A DNA stretch of 64,000 bases, taken from contig JANBPK010000709.1 of assembly GCA_027579435.1 (NCBI GenBank), forward strand, positions 129,184 to 193,183, in the 5' to 3' direction. Shown here piece after piece: positions 39,169 to 50,684 of this stretch. The stretch is from Candolleomyces eurysporus. Taxonomy: Eukaryota > Basidiomycota > Agaricomycetes > Agaricales > Psathyrellaceae. The translations under genes were made by a program, and so were the position numbers. The notes beneath the pieces are model-generated. The model was not told the DNA's origin, did not search any database, and saw only the letters and a list, made by a program, of their open reading frames with translations. Every line of letters starts with the position of its first letter. Position 1 is the first letter of the stretch.

Positions 39169-41131
39169 CTAAACTGCTCCAACTCTTCGTTTTTTCAAGT
39201 CGCTAACGGAGCAACCATATTCATCATGGGAAGGAAGTCCACACCGTCCTGCTGCTGCTACCGCCTGCGCATTGTCCTCGCCGATCTCCTCGACGGCTGT
39301 AGACCTCGACAACGTGTCCCGTTGGATTTCGGGTGAAATGGTAACGTGGCTGATTCCGTAGGCCGCAAAACAGGACTGCAAATACTGTTCTGTCTTTTCC
39401 CATTGTTCGAGGGTTGTACCCTCGGGAACACATACGTGAAGGGAAGCTAGAATGACACTGAACGTGTCGTATACATATAAAATTTCGGGGTCAGATTGGG
39501 TGGATGAAAGGAAGGGACATTAGGGGACTCAACGACTGCGAGAGGTGCCACACATGTATGTCATGAACGGACTTGACTAACGGAACCTATATTTGTGTAT
39601 GAATAGGTTCGGAAGGAAACATGTACACATGGAGGTCAGCGGGTTGCGAAATGATGGAGCGGCCCGTTGAGACTCACAGTGACAAGGTCTTCTTTGACTT
39701 TGGCCAGATCGAGGTGCAACGGGGTGGATTCGAGGAGAATTCGACCCGACCGCAGCGCTTTGAAAGGGAAAAATCAATACACCCCGAAATTTGGCCAAAG
39801 TGGAGAAAGATAGAAGCCTACTCACTCAAAGGAAGGGCACTCCCAAATATGACCAACGAAATGACCAGCGACATTGCAGGGTCCGCGTAATACTTCCCTG
39901 AAGACTCGACCTTCCATATAATGATCGCCACAATGATGACCCCAATATCTGGTTGGGGAGGGGCTTGCACAAGTCAAACTACTCAAAAATGAGGGTGCAT
40001 GCTTACTGTTCACGGCGTCGCCCAGAACATGGACAAGAACTCCGACCAGGCCCAAGTTTGCTTCCCGTGTGGCCAATGGTGGATCGACAGTGTGGTTATG
40101 AAGAGCGTGCTGCGAGAACGGGTCAACGGTGGGTACGCGACCCTGTAGCGGAATTTATGGGGTCACGTACAACCGAGTCTATGGAATGAACTTCCACCGA
40201 GGAGCCCTGGTCACCAGCGTGGTTGTGCCCACCGTGCCCGTGACTGTGACCATGGTGGTCTCCAGGATACGCGGGTCAGACTAATGTCCGTATTGAATGG
40301 AAGAAGATAATTTAGCTTACCATGGAGTACCGTGGCGCTAATAATGTTAAGACCCAAACCAACGCACCCTACTATGAGGATGGACACGGGTGAATCAATG
40401 TCTTCCACATGAACGAAGCGCTCAATTGACTGCAGGAAAATCGAGAGTGCCAGGGCCAGAAGGAAGACTCCATTGAAGAAAGCGCCTGATTCGGAATTAA
40501 GTGGCACCATAAGCGGAATATTAGGGTTCGAAGCACCTCTATAGAGTGACAGTAACATACCGACTAATTCAGCTCTGTGGAATGCATATGTGAATTGGTG
40601 GGTCTGTGGCGTGAAGGTTGAGCGAAATGAAAGATTGACAGTAGGTCTACCCACGTGTTGACCGCTCGACTGAAGCTGCGCAAGACGTTAATACCAATCC
40701 TAAGTGACAGCGGGAACGATGGTGCGCACCCTGGCAGCAATGAAAGCAATCACACTGTGGGGAGGTAAGCAACGCATTGGGGAGGCTAATGGCTACCACG
40801 ATCGGACGAACTATGCAACAATGTCCTGCGGAGGCGTTCCAGTCAGTAACGACACGATCCATTGTCCATTGCAAAGTTAGCCTTACATTAAGATAGTGGA
40901 ACTGTTCCGATCGGGGGACCAAATAGCGCCGTCAGTCACAGACCAAAGTTGCAGGCCACTGAAACATACAGCATCTGCAATCAAAGCCAGACTTTTCGTC
41001 CTGAAACCGACTTGATACGAAGTCAGAACACGACGTTAAATTGGCTGGGAGGAAGACTCACTTGCAATCTCCACAGCGAAGAAGGCGCAGCTAATGGCAA
41101 GCACTATGCCAACACGAGTTGTGTTCTTCAT
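39169..41131 (-). CDS. Cation diffusion facilitator zinc transporter (Zrc1/Cot1 type)
   Basis: Proton-coupled efflux carrier that moves Zn2+ (or Co2+) into the vacuole or secretory lumen. About ten small exons give MKNTTRVGIVLAISCAFFA, IGFRTKSLALIADAFHYLN with the HxxxD-like metal site (FHYLND), YVIAFIAARLQSSGQH, THQFTYAFHRAELVG and a long hydrophobic exon (GVFLLALALSIFLQSIERF). Next comes a cytosolic His loop, DHHGHSHGHGGHNHAGD. The fifth-helix site is LVGVLVHVLGDAVN, followed by VKSVHDIHVWHLSQS and the cytosolic C-terminal domain LASLHVCVPEGTTLEQWEK. It ends KKRRVGAV at 39169. All family landmarks are present. Because exons are tiny, the gene looks broken unless spliced. Confidence 0.88.
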
Positions 41132-41500
41132 GTTGGTCTCACAAGATAGACGACTGAGGTAGTGGTCAAAGAAAGAGGTTATCTACACTGGGATGGCTGA
41201 AGGTAAAAAGTGGGGTAAGAATGAGAGAAGAGAAACACGTTTCCTGCCTATCCATAAAAGAGAACCTCGACCCGCCTTCTCAGTACCTTATGGAAACTTG
41301 GCCCATGCGCTGTGATAGTAAGGTAGCCGGTTATGGCCCGAGTCCTACTTGGTCATACCGCTGGAGTATTGGTGACCCCGTTTGACTCGGCCTAAATGCG
41401 TTTAGTGCGGTTCTTGGCTTGTAAACTGAAGGTTTTCAGAAGACACGTTCGATTATCGGAAGTGACATAGTATATAGATGAAATACCAAGCACACGAGCA
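41132..41500. other. Zinc transporter promoter and EMC5 3' UTR
   Basis: There are 369 bp between tandem minus-strand genes. A reading frame continuing from EMC5 into this region (to 41392) is in the wrong frame for the conserved EMC5 end and is not used. No gene is seen. Confidence 0.5.
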
Positions 41501-42071
41501 CTAACTATGATGTGCTGTAAGTCGCGGGATGACATCTCGTCCTGTAAAGATGTTTCTTCCGCGGGTAACATAATTTGCGAAACCAAGACGGGAGTCCGTT
41601 TCATCAATCGTTCTGCATGTCGAATAAGTGAAAGCTATGACAGTGAATGTTGTGGAAAACATGCTTTTTCCTCATTTCGCTGGCCCACGTTATTTCTTTC
41701 AGGTCGGCGGCGTTCAACGAGGCACCGACAATGCCCAACACGAGGGCGACCAGGGTCTCAATTAGAATCTATGAGCGGTTCGTTGTAAGCAAGGCAAGCA
41801 CAGCAGCCAGATTGAGTTGGAAGCTATACATCTACGGGAATTGGACCCTCCGGGCGTTCTAGAGCTTTCAGATATGAGAGATCTATTATGGAGAATTGGT
41901 CAGCGAAGCAGGAGGCGCAGACTTGGCGAAAAAACNAAACGTTCGTATGTAGAAAACGCGGCTATTTGCAAGACACAGCTCTCAGTCAGGGTTCATTCGC
42001 CATAGAAATTAGTAGTCCACACCATGGAAGACGAAAAATGTCGATATGAGGAGGAGAGCGCGCCCGAGCAT
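41501..42071 (-). CDS. EMC5: ER membrane protein complex subunit 5 (EMC5/MMGT)
   Basis: Small two-helix subunit of the ER membrane complex, which inserts tail-anchored and multipass proteins; also described as a membrane magnesium transporter. Five short exons give MLGRALLLISTFFVFHAAF, STYEHLSYLKALERPEGPIP, VDILIETLVALVLGIVGASL, LKEITWASEMRKK and TIDETDSRLGFANYVTRGR, ending LTAHHS at 41501. The first helix followed by HAAFS, the pattern P-D-I---L, and the cytosolic end SEM--K-ID----F--Y--RGR match the family. Length is about 110 residues. The last intron has a GC donor (41613-41664); only with it do the two conserved halves share a frame. An ambiguous base at 41936 lies in an intron. It is divergent from ZW10. 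Confidence 0.85.
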
Positions 42072-42200
42072 GATTTGGCAAGATCCAAGCTGTGACGACA
42101 GTCAGACTGGGAAACTCGGCCTCTCGCGTCTCCACGTGGTCGCGCGAGGTCCTTGCGCTGGCCTTCCCTTCGTCATCTCCCAAGCTACGCCCACAGCGCC
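42072..42200. promoter_or_regulatory. Shared divergent promoter of EMC5 and ZW10/Dsl1
   Basis: There are 129 bp between opposed start codons of two genes acting at the ER. No TATA box is obvious. Confidence 0.5.
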
Positions 42201-45200
42201 ATGGCCTTCCCAGTTCCAAACCACTTACCTCGAAAGCCTGCCAGCAACGATGTCACCTCCAAGATACTCTCAAGTATAGACTCAGCGTCGCTGCAGTCAA
42301 TAAACTCCTCGGTGGCCAAGTCCTGGGTAGCGGAGCTGGATGGATCAATATCCTCGACGAAGGTAAGCCCAGGTCTTTAACAACGCATTCGGAGCCTACA
42401 TATCTCTCGTAGACGAGGATACATGAACGTATTCAACAAGATCTGCCTAAATTCCAACACCAATTCGAAACCTCAAAGTCCGTCCAGATTCGGTTACTTC
42501 GTCTAACGGAGGAGGTGGAGGCGCTGGACGACACTATCTCGAATCCCAAAGTATGTGTCCTATTGGAGTACGAGAGACCTCAACTCTGCTAAATGCCCGT
42601 CAGTCTGGTCTGGTTCCGAAGACGTTGCAGACGTTAAAGGCCCATGCTGTACTTTCTCAAGCAACGGCGGACGCATCTGTCACAGCGGATTCATTGGCGC
42701 ACCTCTTGAAGTGCAGACAACATTACACGTCTGTAATGTCTCTGGTTCAATTTGGGAAGCTTCCCGAAGCCGTTGCTGCATCGATAGATCTCGACGGACT
42801 CGTTGGTTCCTCTCCGGAAGCGCTCCAGCAAGCTGTAATTATGAAAGATATGAAGGTATGAGACAGACCGACGACGAGGAGCCATTCTCATGTTTCTTTA
42901 GCGCAAAGTTCAAGCCCTCAAGTCTAATATCGAAGGGCAACTATTGGACGCCTTGTCTCGCAGCGTAATCATCCAGCCTACGGCTATGACAATCCAGCTT
43001 CAGGTTCAAGGTGTGTGTTTACCGCGAAATAGTGTCAGTCACCTTTGAGTAATTTTATCTTAAGTTCGGGATACCGAGGCCATGGTTACCTTGGATCAAA
43101 TTCTGGCTTCCTTGTCTTCTGTTGCTCTAGGCGATTACCTCTCCATCCTGAAGCGTGACTTTGTCGCAAATTTTGTCGACCGCGTTTTACAACAACCCTA
43201 CTCACTCAAGCTTGACGACTCGCTAACGCAACACTCTTTAACCCTCGTTCCCTCTCCACCAAGCTCAGAGCAACGGATAGCCCGTCTCGAGAACCTCTCT
43301 TCGATTTTCGATTTTGTGGCGCAGTATCTATTCCCTCGTCTGCCCTCGCCTCATGCCTCACCCTTTTTGCGCTCCCTTTCCAAGCCCGTCGTAACCAGCA
43401 CCTTGAACCTATATCTCATTCCCCAACTTCCTTCCTCATTCGGTCTCCTGCCACCGTTCCTTGAACTCGTTCAAGCCTGCGTCGACTTCGAAGCGCGATA
43501 TGTGGTGAACCTATTGGACAACGAATCTCCGGCGCATACTCTCAAGGATTGGTCTGACGGACTATCCGGTCACTATGAACGCCAGCGGCGAACTGCTATC
43601 CTAGCTCGCTCAAGGGAATTACTGGTTGAGAAGATAGACCTTACTGCCACTTTCCAGGTGGACGTCGAGCGCCCACTGGACAGTTCTTATCCTATTGCTG
43701 TCAATGGTGCTGAAGATGAAGAAGACGCCTGGGGCTTCGAAGATGAATCATCTTTGAATACTTCTCAAACAGATAGCTGGGGCTTCGACGACGACGCTGA
43801 ACCTGAGCCGGAAGATCAGCCACAAGCGGTAGAAGTCAAGGAACCAGTCAATGTTGAACCTATAAACGGCACATCCGAAGAGCAAATCGACACGGACAAC
43901 GCCTGGGGCTGGAATGATGATGAGAATGCCGACGAAGAAACTCAGACCGAAGAGGTTCCTCCGCCTCAAGAGGAACCACCAATCGAGGAACCCTCCTGGG
44001 ATGACGATCCATGGGCCGACCCTCCTTCCCAAGAGGAAACTCCGACCGACGAAACCACTTGGGATGATGATCCATGGAGCGACCCTTCTCCAGCCGACAT
44101 CGAACCCGTCCCAGTGCCACCTCCAAAACCAGCTACGACGCCTACACCCAAGGCAGCGACACGCCTTGAAAGACTAGCCTCAAAGAACAAAAAACAGGCC
44201 AATGGTAATTCCTCACAGCATTCAATAGCATCTCCTCCGCCTCCGCTCCCACTTTCACAACCCAATTCCGCGAAAACCATCGGGTCTCCTCCCCAGACTG
44301 TACTCCCCAGATCGCCAAACCCGCCACTGAATTCCTCGAGCCATCATCGTCGACCCTCGAAAATTTTTGTCACGGCCCCAACAGAAACATACCGCGTCAC
44401 ATCCAAGACGAAGCAAATCGTTAGATTTGTTGAAGACGTCGTTGCTGAGAGCAAACAATTTGCTGCTTCCAATCTCTTCACCAAATCATCAAAATCGCCA
44501 ACTTCAACTTCGACTTCGACACCTGGCTCAACACTGATTCAGTGCTCCAGCTCAGTACTGGATCTCTACCAAGCATTGTGCCCAGTTCGATTTGAGAAGG
44601 ACCTATCAACTATCGAAGGAGGGCTTCAATTCTCCAACGATTGTTTGTATCTCAGTGATTCGGTTGATAAGATCGAACGGGAGGCGTCCCATCATCCCCA
44701 GCTCAAGGAAAGGCTGGGTGAATGCCGAAATGATTTGAAGATTCTGGGTGATAGTTGGTTCGAAGATGCTGTGGTAAGTTCATTCGCAACCACCACCACC
44801 TCTGTAAAGCTTTGAAGGCTGATGATTGTATAGAATCGAGAATGCCTTCAAGGTGATCGGATTTTGGTCGACGGAACCCAACGGTTCACTCTCACCGGAG
44901 ATCAAGAGCGCTACGACGAATGCGAAGAAGCTATTAACAAGGTGGTACGCAATATCAAAGATCTGGCTCGCAGAATCAAGGTATTTTTCGATGCTGTTCA
45001 AGACGTCATCATGAGGCTCACATCTGTGTTCCAGCCCATACCAACGAAAACCAAATACTATCAGGCCATTGGCCGGCTAGTCGATGCCGCCTTGTCCCGA
45101 GTATTGCACGATATCATTGCGTTACACGACATCCCAGAGCTAGAATCCACAAGGCTTGCTGAACTCTGCCGTATCTTCAATTCTTTGGAGGGCCTCTTCA

Positions 45201-45551
45201 GCGAGGATCCGGCCCAAGTGAGTGAAATTCATTCCATCCGTGATTTGATGATGCTCACCACACCACAGTCGTCGTTTGTCGTCGCATACGTCCCGTCATG
45301 GCTCAAATTTTCCTACCTCTCTGAACTGCTGGTGCGTTTCCTGACCGTTTTTTCACCATACAACAAACTGAGCAGAAGTCCAGGAAGCATCAATGGCCGA
45401 CTTGTCATACCTTTTCGAGCAAGGGGCATTGGTTGACTTTGAGATTCGCGAACTCGTCAACCTCGTACGCGCACTGTTCGCAGATACCCAACTGCGAACC
45501 AATACCATTAACAGGCTGCATGAAGGACATCCCGTACCAACATCTGCTTAG
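42201..45551 (+). CDS. ZW10/Dsl1 family ER vesicle tether
   Basis: Subunit of the Dsl1/NRZ tether that receives Golgi-derived COPI vesicles at the ER; animal ZW10 also serves at kinetochores. Start MAFPVPNHLPRKP at 42201. The N-terminal helical part (THERIQQDLPKF-like, LRLTEEVEALDDTI) is followed by a long exon with VRDTEAMVTLDQILASL. Then a disordered acidic segment carries repeated Trp motifs (WGFEDE, WGFDDD, WGWNDDE, SWDDDPW, TWDDDPW; 43725-44085). The C-terminal domain has ECLQGDRILVDGTQRF, PIPTKTKYYQAIGRLVDAAL and LVDFEIRELVNLVRALFAD, matching ZW10. It ends HPVPTSA at 45551. Seven or more introns are present. The acidic Trp segment resembles the COPI-binding lasso of yeast Dsl1. Total about 900 residues. 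Confidence 0.82.
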
Positions 45552-45682
45552 ATATGTCCATATCTCACTTCTTGCCTGGCCTGTCTATATCACGCGAAAA
45601 TCACAATACACTATGCTATTAACGTGTACTTTCACGAGCCCTTTTTGTCTGTGTACGCCTTTAGCCTATGACACGGGTTTCG

Positions 45683-47292
45683 TCAGTGTATTCCTGAGCC
45701 CACGAGACAAAATATGAGATACCTCTTATAGTCTCGCTCTGCCTTTGCTTCTGCGTTGGCTGTTTGAGGTTCCGAACCTTGGCCCGCCTTTTTCTTGTCT
45801 TTCCGTTTCTTATTTTTCCAAGACGACGTTGCAGCCCGATCCATATCCAGGAAGTCCCTGACGCTGGGTAAAGCCGAACTTGCCAATGGAACCAGTTTCA
45901 TCGGGACATCTTCATCCATTTCACCGTCCTCCGCTTCAAGGTTGCGGGAGGCAGCTTTGGATGAAGAAGGTTCGCGAGGAGGAGATGCAGACCGGGGCGG
46001 TTCAGGGCTCTTGGAGCGAAGGATGGCTCTGTCTTCTTCGATAGAGATCCATTGCTTGGGCCTGGTGGACGAGGAAGGGTCCTCCTCCTCGTCTTCCACG
46101 GTAGCTCTCCTGCGATTCGGCTTAGCACTGTCTTCTTCATCGTCGTCTTCTAGTTCCAGGCCCTCATAGTCACCTGCCCCAGCGAATATATCGAAATCTT
46201 CGTCAACTGGCTCTGGTTCTGGCTCTGCAGATGGAGCCGGGGCGACGGGCTGTACCGTAGCTTCTGGCTTCGGCGGCGGCTCCTCAACACCCTGCTGCGA
46301 GTCCAGCTTGCGTTTCTTCTTCTTCCGCTCCCCGTCAATCCCATCGGCTTTGGCTTTCTTCTTTTTCTTCGGTTCGGCCGTTGGCTGTCCAATAGGTTTG
46401 AACCCGATAGGTTTAAACTTGCCCTGTTGCTTTGCCACCTCCAGTTTCCGGGGTTCCTCCTCTTCCGGAGACAAAGGCTGTTCTTCAGTACCCCCGGACG
46501 TCCTCTTCCCCNTTGAGTTCACGGAGCAGCTCCTCCCTTGTCTTCTTCTTACTCTTCTTCGGGTTGTCACCAGAAGCTGCATCTTGGAACACCTTTTCCA
46601 GTGACTCGTCGTCGAACTCGTCGTTGACCAGTGCGGCACGCGCTTTATTCTGCTCCAAGAGGGCAAAGTCGAGACCTTTGACGAGGACGGAGTGTTCGCT
46701 GTCGCCTCCTAGATACTTTCGCTTTTCTTCAACCTGAATGGTAGATTCGGAAAGCGTTCAGCCTACGAAAACCAGCCGAAGGAGACGAGGTAGAGCGGTG
46801 ACAGCTACTTACCTCAGCCATGCTCCCCTCATCCTTCGCCTGTTTCTCGAAATCCGCCAATAAAGCCTCTACCTATCAGACAAAGCATCCAAGTTAATTA
46901 GAGAATACACCCCGGGAGAGAACTATACTTTCAACGTACATGAGCAAAGTCACCGGCTTCTCCATGCCTCCGCTCGGATGCACGGTCTCTGTACTTTCCG
47001 TCCTTTTCGCTGGGCTTCACCTTCCTTGGCTTGAACGCTGGCTCCGAGGCCTCTACTTTCTTGCTGAGAGCGGTATGTCAGTGTCCACGTCCTTCTAGGT
47101 CGGAGATGCAGGAGCTCAGCAACATACGGTTTAGCGGCGGCACTAAGCAGTGACCCACGAGATGTTGGGCCCTTTCCTTTGGATGAATCACCAGCTTTCT
47201 GGGAGCTAAGTAGTTTACGAAACGACTCCTGTTCACTCTTTCTTAGTCGAGTCCAATTAATCCACGAGAAAGACTGCAAATACCTGGTCCAT
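45683..47292 (-). CDS. RED/IK spliceosomal protein
   Basis: Component of the spliceosomal B complex, partner of Smu1. Exon 1 is only MDQ (ATG 47292), then ESFRKLLSSQKAGDSSKGK. Later exons give the RED N-terminal domain: KYRDRASERRHGEAGDFAHV, then EEKRKYLGGDSEHSVLVKG and LDFALLEQNKARAALV. An ambiguous base at 46512 beside a C run breaks the frame just after TREELLREL; dropping one base joins it to the long Lys/Glu-rich C-terminal exon with KFKPIGFKPIG. The end is uncertain: the frame stops at 45683, but a GTATCT donor near 45720 could lead to another small exon. The 3' end faces ZW10, 130 bp away. Confidence 0.8.
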
Positions 47293-47961
47293 GGCCGGTG
47301 GTGAACGTCGAAGTTCAAGGTTGTTACATAACTTCAGAGTTTAGTTACCGGCACTGACCTAGTCGTTCAACCGAGCTCAAAATCGAACCAAATGAGTGGA
47401 GTGCGAGAAAAAGAGTATGATACAAAATGCCCATTTACTTTCACTAATCTTTCATTACTTCTTTACTTTCTTTACTCTACCAGAGTGACTGTCACGAGAG
47501 CGAGGGGATGCACATACACACCTTTCCCGTCTCTCCTACCCAACCCGGACTCGTCTCTATACAAAAAGCTGGAAAGAAAAGGAGTCGTCGTGTAAGGAAA
47601 AGAAAGACGCAAAGGGTGGTGTAGCCAAAGGAAGGGATGCGAATTGAACAAGAGCGTGGGGGTCGGACGAAAGCCAAGGCGAAAAGTGGTATGTACACAT
47701 GGTGTGAAGAGTGAGTATGAAGCCAATTAAAGGTGGAGTGTGCGCTAGATTGGAGGAGACCATGTAAGTGTTAAGGCTAGATAATGGACCCGAAAAACGA
47801 AGGTGAGGAGAGGCATAAAAGACTATACCCCCCGCCAGTCGACAGTCGATAATGTCCATGTCCGGAAACAGAGCACAAATGAAGTCACTCTCGGGAGTGA
47901 CATCCAGAAGATAAACGAAACAGTCTGCTCAGGAAAAGCAACATGTCCGGCATCTAGTTTA
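47293..47961. other. Intergenic, RED promoter and PP2A-B 3' UTR
   Basis: There are 669 bp between tandem minus-strand genes. Alternating AT-rich and purine-rich tracts occur. Minus-strand open frames here (for example 47557-47859) are hydrophobic but compositionally odd and lack family resemblance. Confidence 0.45.
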
Positions 47962-49781
47962 TTACGCAGCACTGTACAGGAACAGGTTGTTCGTCGCAGC
48001 GATCTAAAAACGGTGTCAAAACGAGCCGGATCTTGGAGAGGGATGTTGCATACCGCAATAGTGTTCTCTCGTGGATGCCAGCTAGCATGCAAAATCTTCT
48101 TGTTGAAATCGAGCGTATCCAGTTGCATAGCTTCCCTCAAACCACCAGGCCGAGGTCCATTCTTGAGTCCCTTGTTACCAGGCAAAGGCCCACCAATCTT
48201 CTTCGCCTTGAACGCAGATTTGTCGGCCTGGAGCACAACGTCTTGCAACGTGTCCGTGTCATATATGCGGAAGTAGTTATGGTATGAGCCTGTCAACACG
48301 TGCCTAGAAGGGAAGTCGCAAAAACATCAGGATATGGGGTAACAGCAGATGACGTTGAACATACTTGTCATCACCTGCCCACACACATTCGAATTTGTCG
48401 AAGATGCAGTCATTCTCGTAGAGATCGCACAACTTCCCTCGTAGATGATCGTGGATGGGAATGGTTTTCACTGGCCGTGTCTCCATGTTGACATCCCAGA
48501 TCTTCAGTGAAAGATAGTCACGCGAGAGAATGTATCTGCCATCGTGACTGAACTTCACATCAGAGATTGAAGAGATAATCTCTGAGAAGAATGAGCGCTG
48601 CGAAGGGTCTTCCTCCTCTTCAAAACCTACGAAACAACATGTGAGGATGTAGTTTCCGATCAGAAGGGGACAGACAGACATTTGGCATGTCGGTCGCAGA
48701 GTGCAGAATCCCTCATATCCGCGAGCTTGATGTTGCTCTTCGAGCTCGAGTACATGAACTGATTGCAGTGCGTCGGATGGAACTCTGTGGCCGTAATGAC
48801 TTCGGTTAGCTCCTCCATGTTGACTGGCTTGATGTCGACGATATCTGGGAGATTGATTGGACGTCAGTGAAGTCCAGTCCCACACCTCGGTGAGTACTCA
48901 CTGAAACTTTGATCGCTGATATTGAGATTCCAGAGGTTGATTCGTAGGTCGTCTGCTGAGATGTATGTCTCCTGATCAGAATTCACGGAGATGGAATGTA
49001 TGTGATACGCGTGGGCATTGGCGTAAACCTTGCGAGGGACGGCGGCGATGATGTTATCTTGTTGTTGCATGCGGGGAAGTCGGAGGTGGGTGGGAGCTGT
49101 GGGTGTCGGCATTGGACGAGTACCATCGAAATGGTTGGATTCAGTGACTACTCGGAGCGATTTCTCAAAAACCTTCCAGAGTTTGATCGTCTTATCTAGT
49201 GGAAGGGTCAGATGTCACGAAAGCATGTCTAGAAGGATAAACAAACCATTTGTCGAGAGCAGGAAATGGGCGGCATTTTGTCGTTTACACCACTTGATCT
49301 TGTTAATCTTCTCCTCGATTTCGAGGGATTTGAGATAATCGAACTCGGGTTCGTGCGATTGGAATTCGGTGTAGAATTTGTATTCGCAACCCTTTTTCTG
49401 TTTGAAGGAATGAGCAAATGCCAATAATGCAAGCCAGCAGGATGGGTGATGGGCCGATTAGCGCAGGACTCGTGCTGTGGGGAGCTGGAGATAGCGATGC
49501 CAAGAAAGATACGTACCATTTCATTTCTTTCGAATAATACTACGCGCCCACCCTTGTCTCCGGTTGCGAGATAATTACCAGTGGAGTCGAATTCGACCGT
49601 GGAGATGATGTCAGCTGCAATGATAATTGGAGACAATAAATGAGCGAGACGTTCGTCGGTGCCCGTGGAGTGGTTGGAGGTCGAGACAACGAGGCGTACC
49701 TTCTGTGATGTCCTCGACCTCTCCCTTGTCACCAAAACACTGGGCGAACCGCCATCCTCCAGATCCTGATGGATCTTCCAT
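47962..49781 (-). CDS. CDC55: PP2A regulatory subunit B (Cdc55/PR55)
   Basis: WD-repeat B subunit that directs protein phosphatase 2A to its substrates. Start [20 protein letters not shown] at 49781. Exons then give [62 protein letters not shown] and SNHFDGT. Further on are [59 protein letters not shown] and [20 protein letters not shown]. The last two exons give [20 protein letters not shown] and NNLFLYSAA, ending at 47962. The whole propeller is present with B55-specific loops. About 450 residues. Its yeast orthologue binds Zds1/2, and a Zds family gene lies at 22-25 kb of this window. Confidence 0.95.
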
Positions 49782-50138
49782 TGCGAGCTAGGGCGTGTGG
49801 GGATACCCGGGGGAAGATGCTGTTAGATATGGAGTATTTCAGGATTTTGGGGCGATATTCGTGAGCCGGCGAGAGGAGACAGCGATGTGGAGAAGGGCAA
49901 GATGCGTGCAGACGGCGTGTCAGGTGGAACGAGGACAACAGCAAGGGCGCTGCTCATTGGTGACAAATGCGTGACACTATCTCATGTGACACCGTGACCG
50001 CTGTCCTGTTTGCACCTGAGTCCTCTGCCAAACTCACGCGTGCCCGACATTTCCCTTTTGCCTTGCCCATCCTCAGCAGCAACCACCACCACCACCACCA
50101 CCTTTCCACCGACCTCCACCCAAGTCTTGCCTGTCATC
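49782..50138. promoter_or_regulatory. Divergent promoter of PP2A-B and COX subunit VIIa
   Basis: There are 357 bp between opposed start codons. A CAC trinucleotide run (about 50082-50100) lies some 40 bp upstream of the COX start and probably falls in its 5' UTR. No canonical TATA box is seen. Confidence 0.5.
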
Positions 50139-50465
50139 ATGCCTATTGCCCCCATCACTGGCAAGCTCAGGAAGCGCTTCTGGCTCGACGTCTCCTGTGC
50201 GCTCGGCCTTGGAATCACTGGTGCTTACGCTTACTGGTACGTTGTCTGCTGGCTCGTTCCTACTATCCTGTTTTTAACCATGTTCCGCAGGTATGGTGTC
50301 CACTTGAAATCCTGTGAGTAGCACAACCAATGCATCTGCAAAATCTCTCGTCCCCAAATCCGCATGCTAACTCGGCTTTTCATCCTTCCAGTGGAACGCC
50401 AGGAAAACTTTTACATCAAGCTTGAGCGGGAGCGCGCACAAGCCCAAGGTTCAGGCTCAGCATAG
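50139..50465 (+). CDS. COX9: Cytochrome c oxidase subunit VIIa (Cox9)
   Basis: Small single-helix subunit of respiratory complex IV in the mitochondrial inner membrane. Three exons give MPIAPITGKLRKRFWLDVSC, a hydrophobic helix ALGLGITGAYAYW, YGVHLKS and LERQENFYIKLERERAQAQ, ending GSGSA at 50465, about 64 residues. The start PIAPITG, the W-x-H-x-K turn after the helix and the R-E-x-FY-x-KL tail match fungal Cox9. As in that family there is no cleavable presequence. The two introns interrupt the codons for Trp-Tyr and Ser-Leu. Confidence 0.88.
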
Positions 50466-50684
50466 ATATTCACTAGAAAGGAGAGGGCCGGGGGGATGTT
50501 ATGAACACTCTACATCGTGTACCCAACCAGCGTTGAATTCCATCACTCTCATTCAAAATCCAGACCAGTCCAGACTGCATGTCCTCCCGGAATCCCCCAA
50601 CATCATTATATAGAGCGAACAAATCCCTTCCGGAGAGCCATGGAATAGTGACAGTGCATATAAGTGTTACAGTAAATTAAGACG

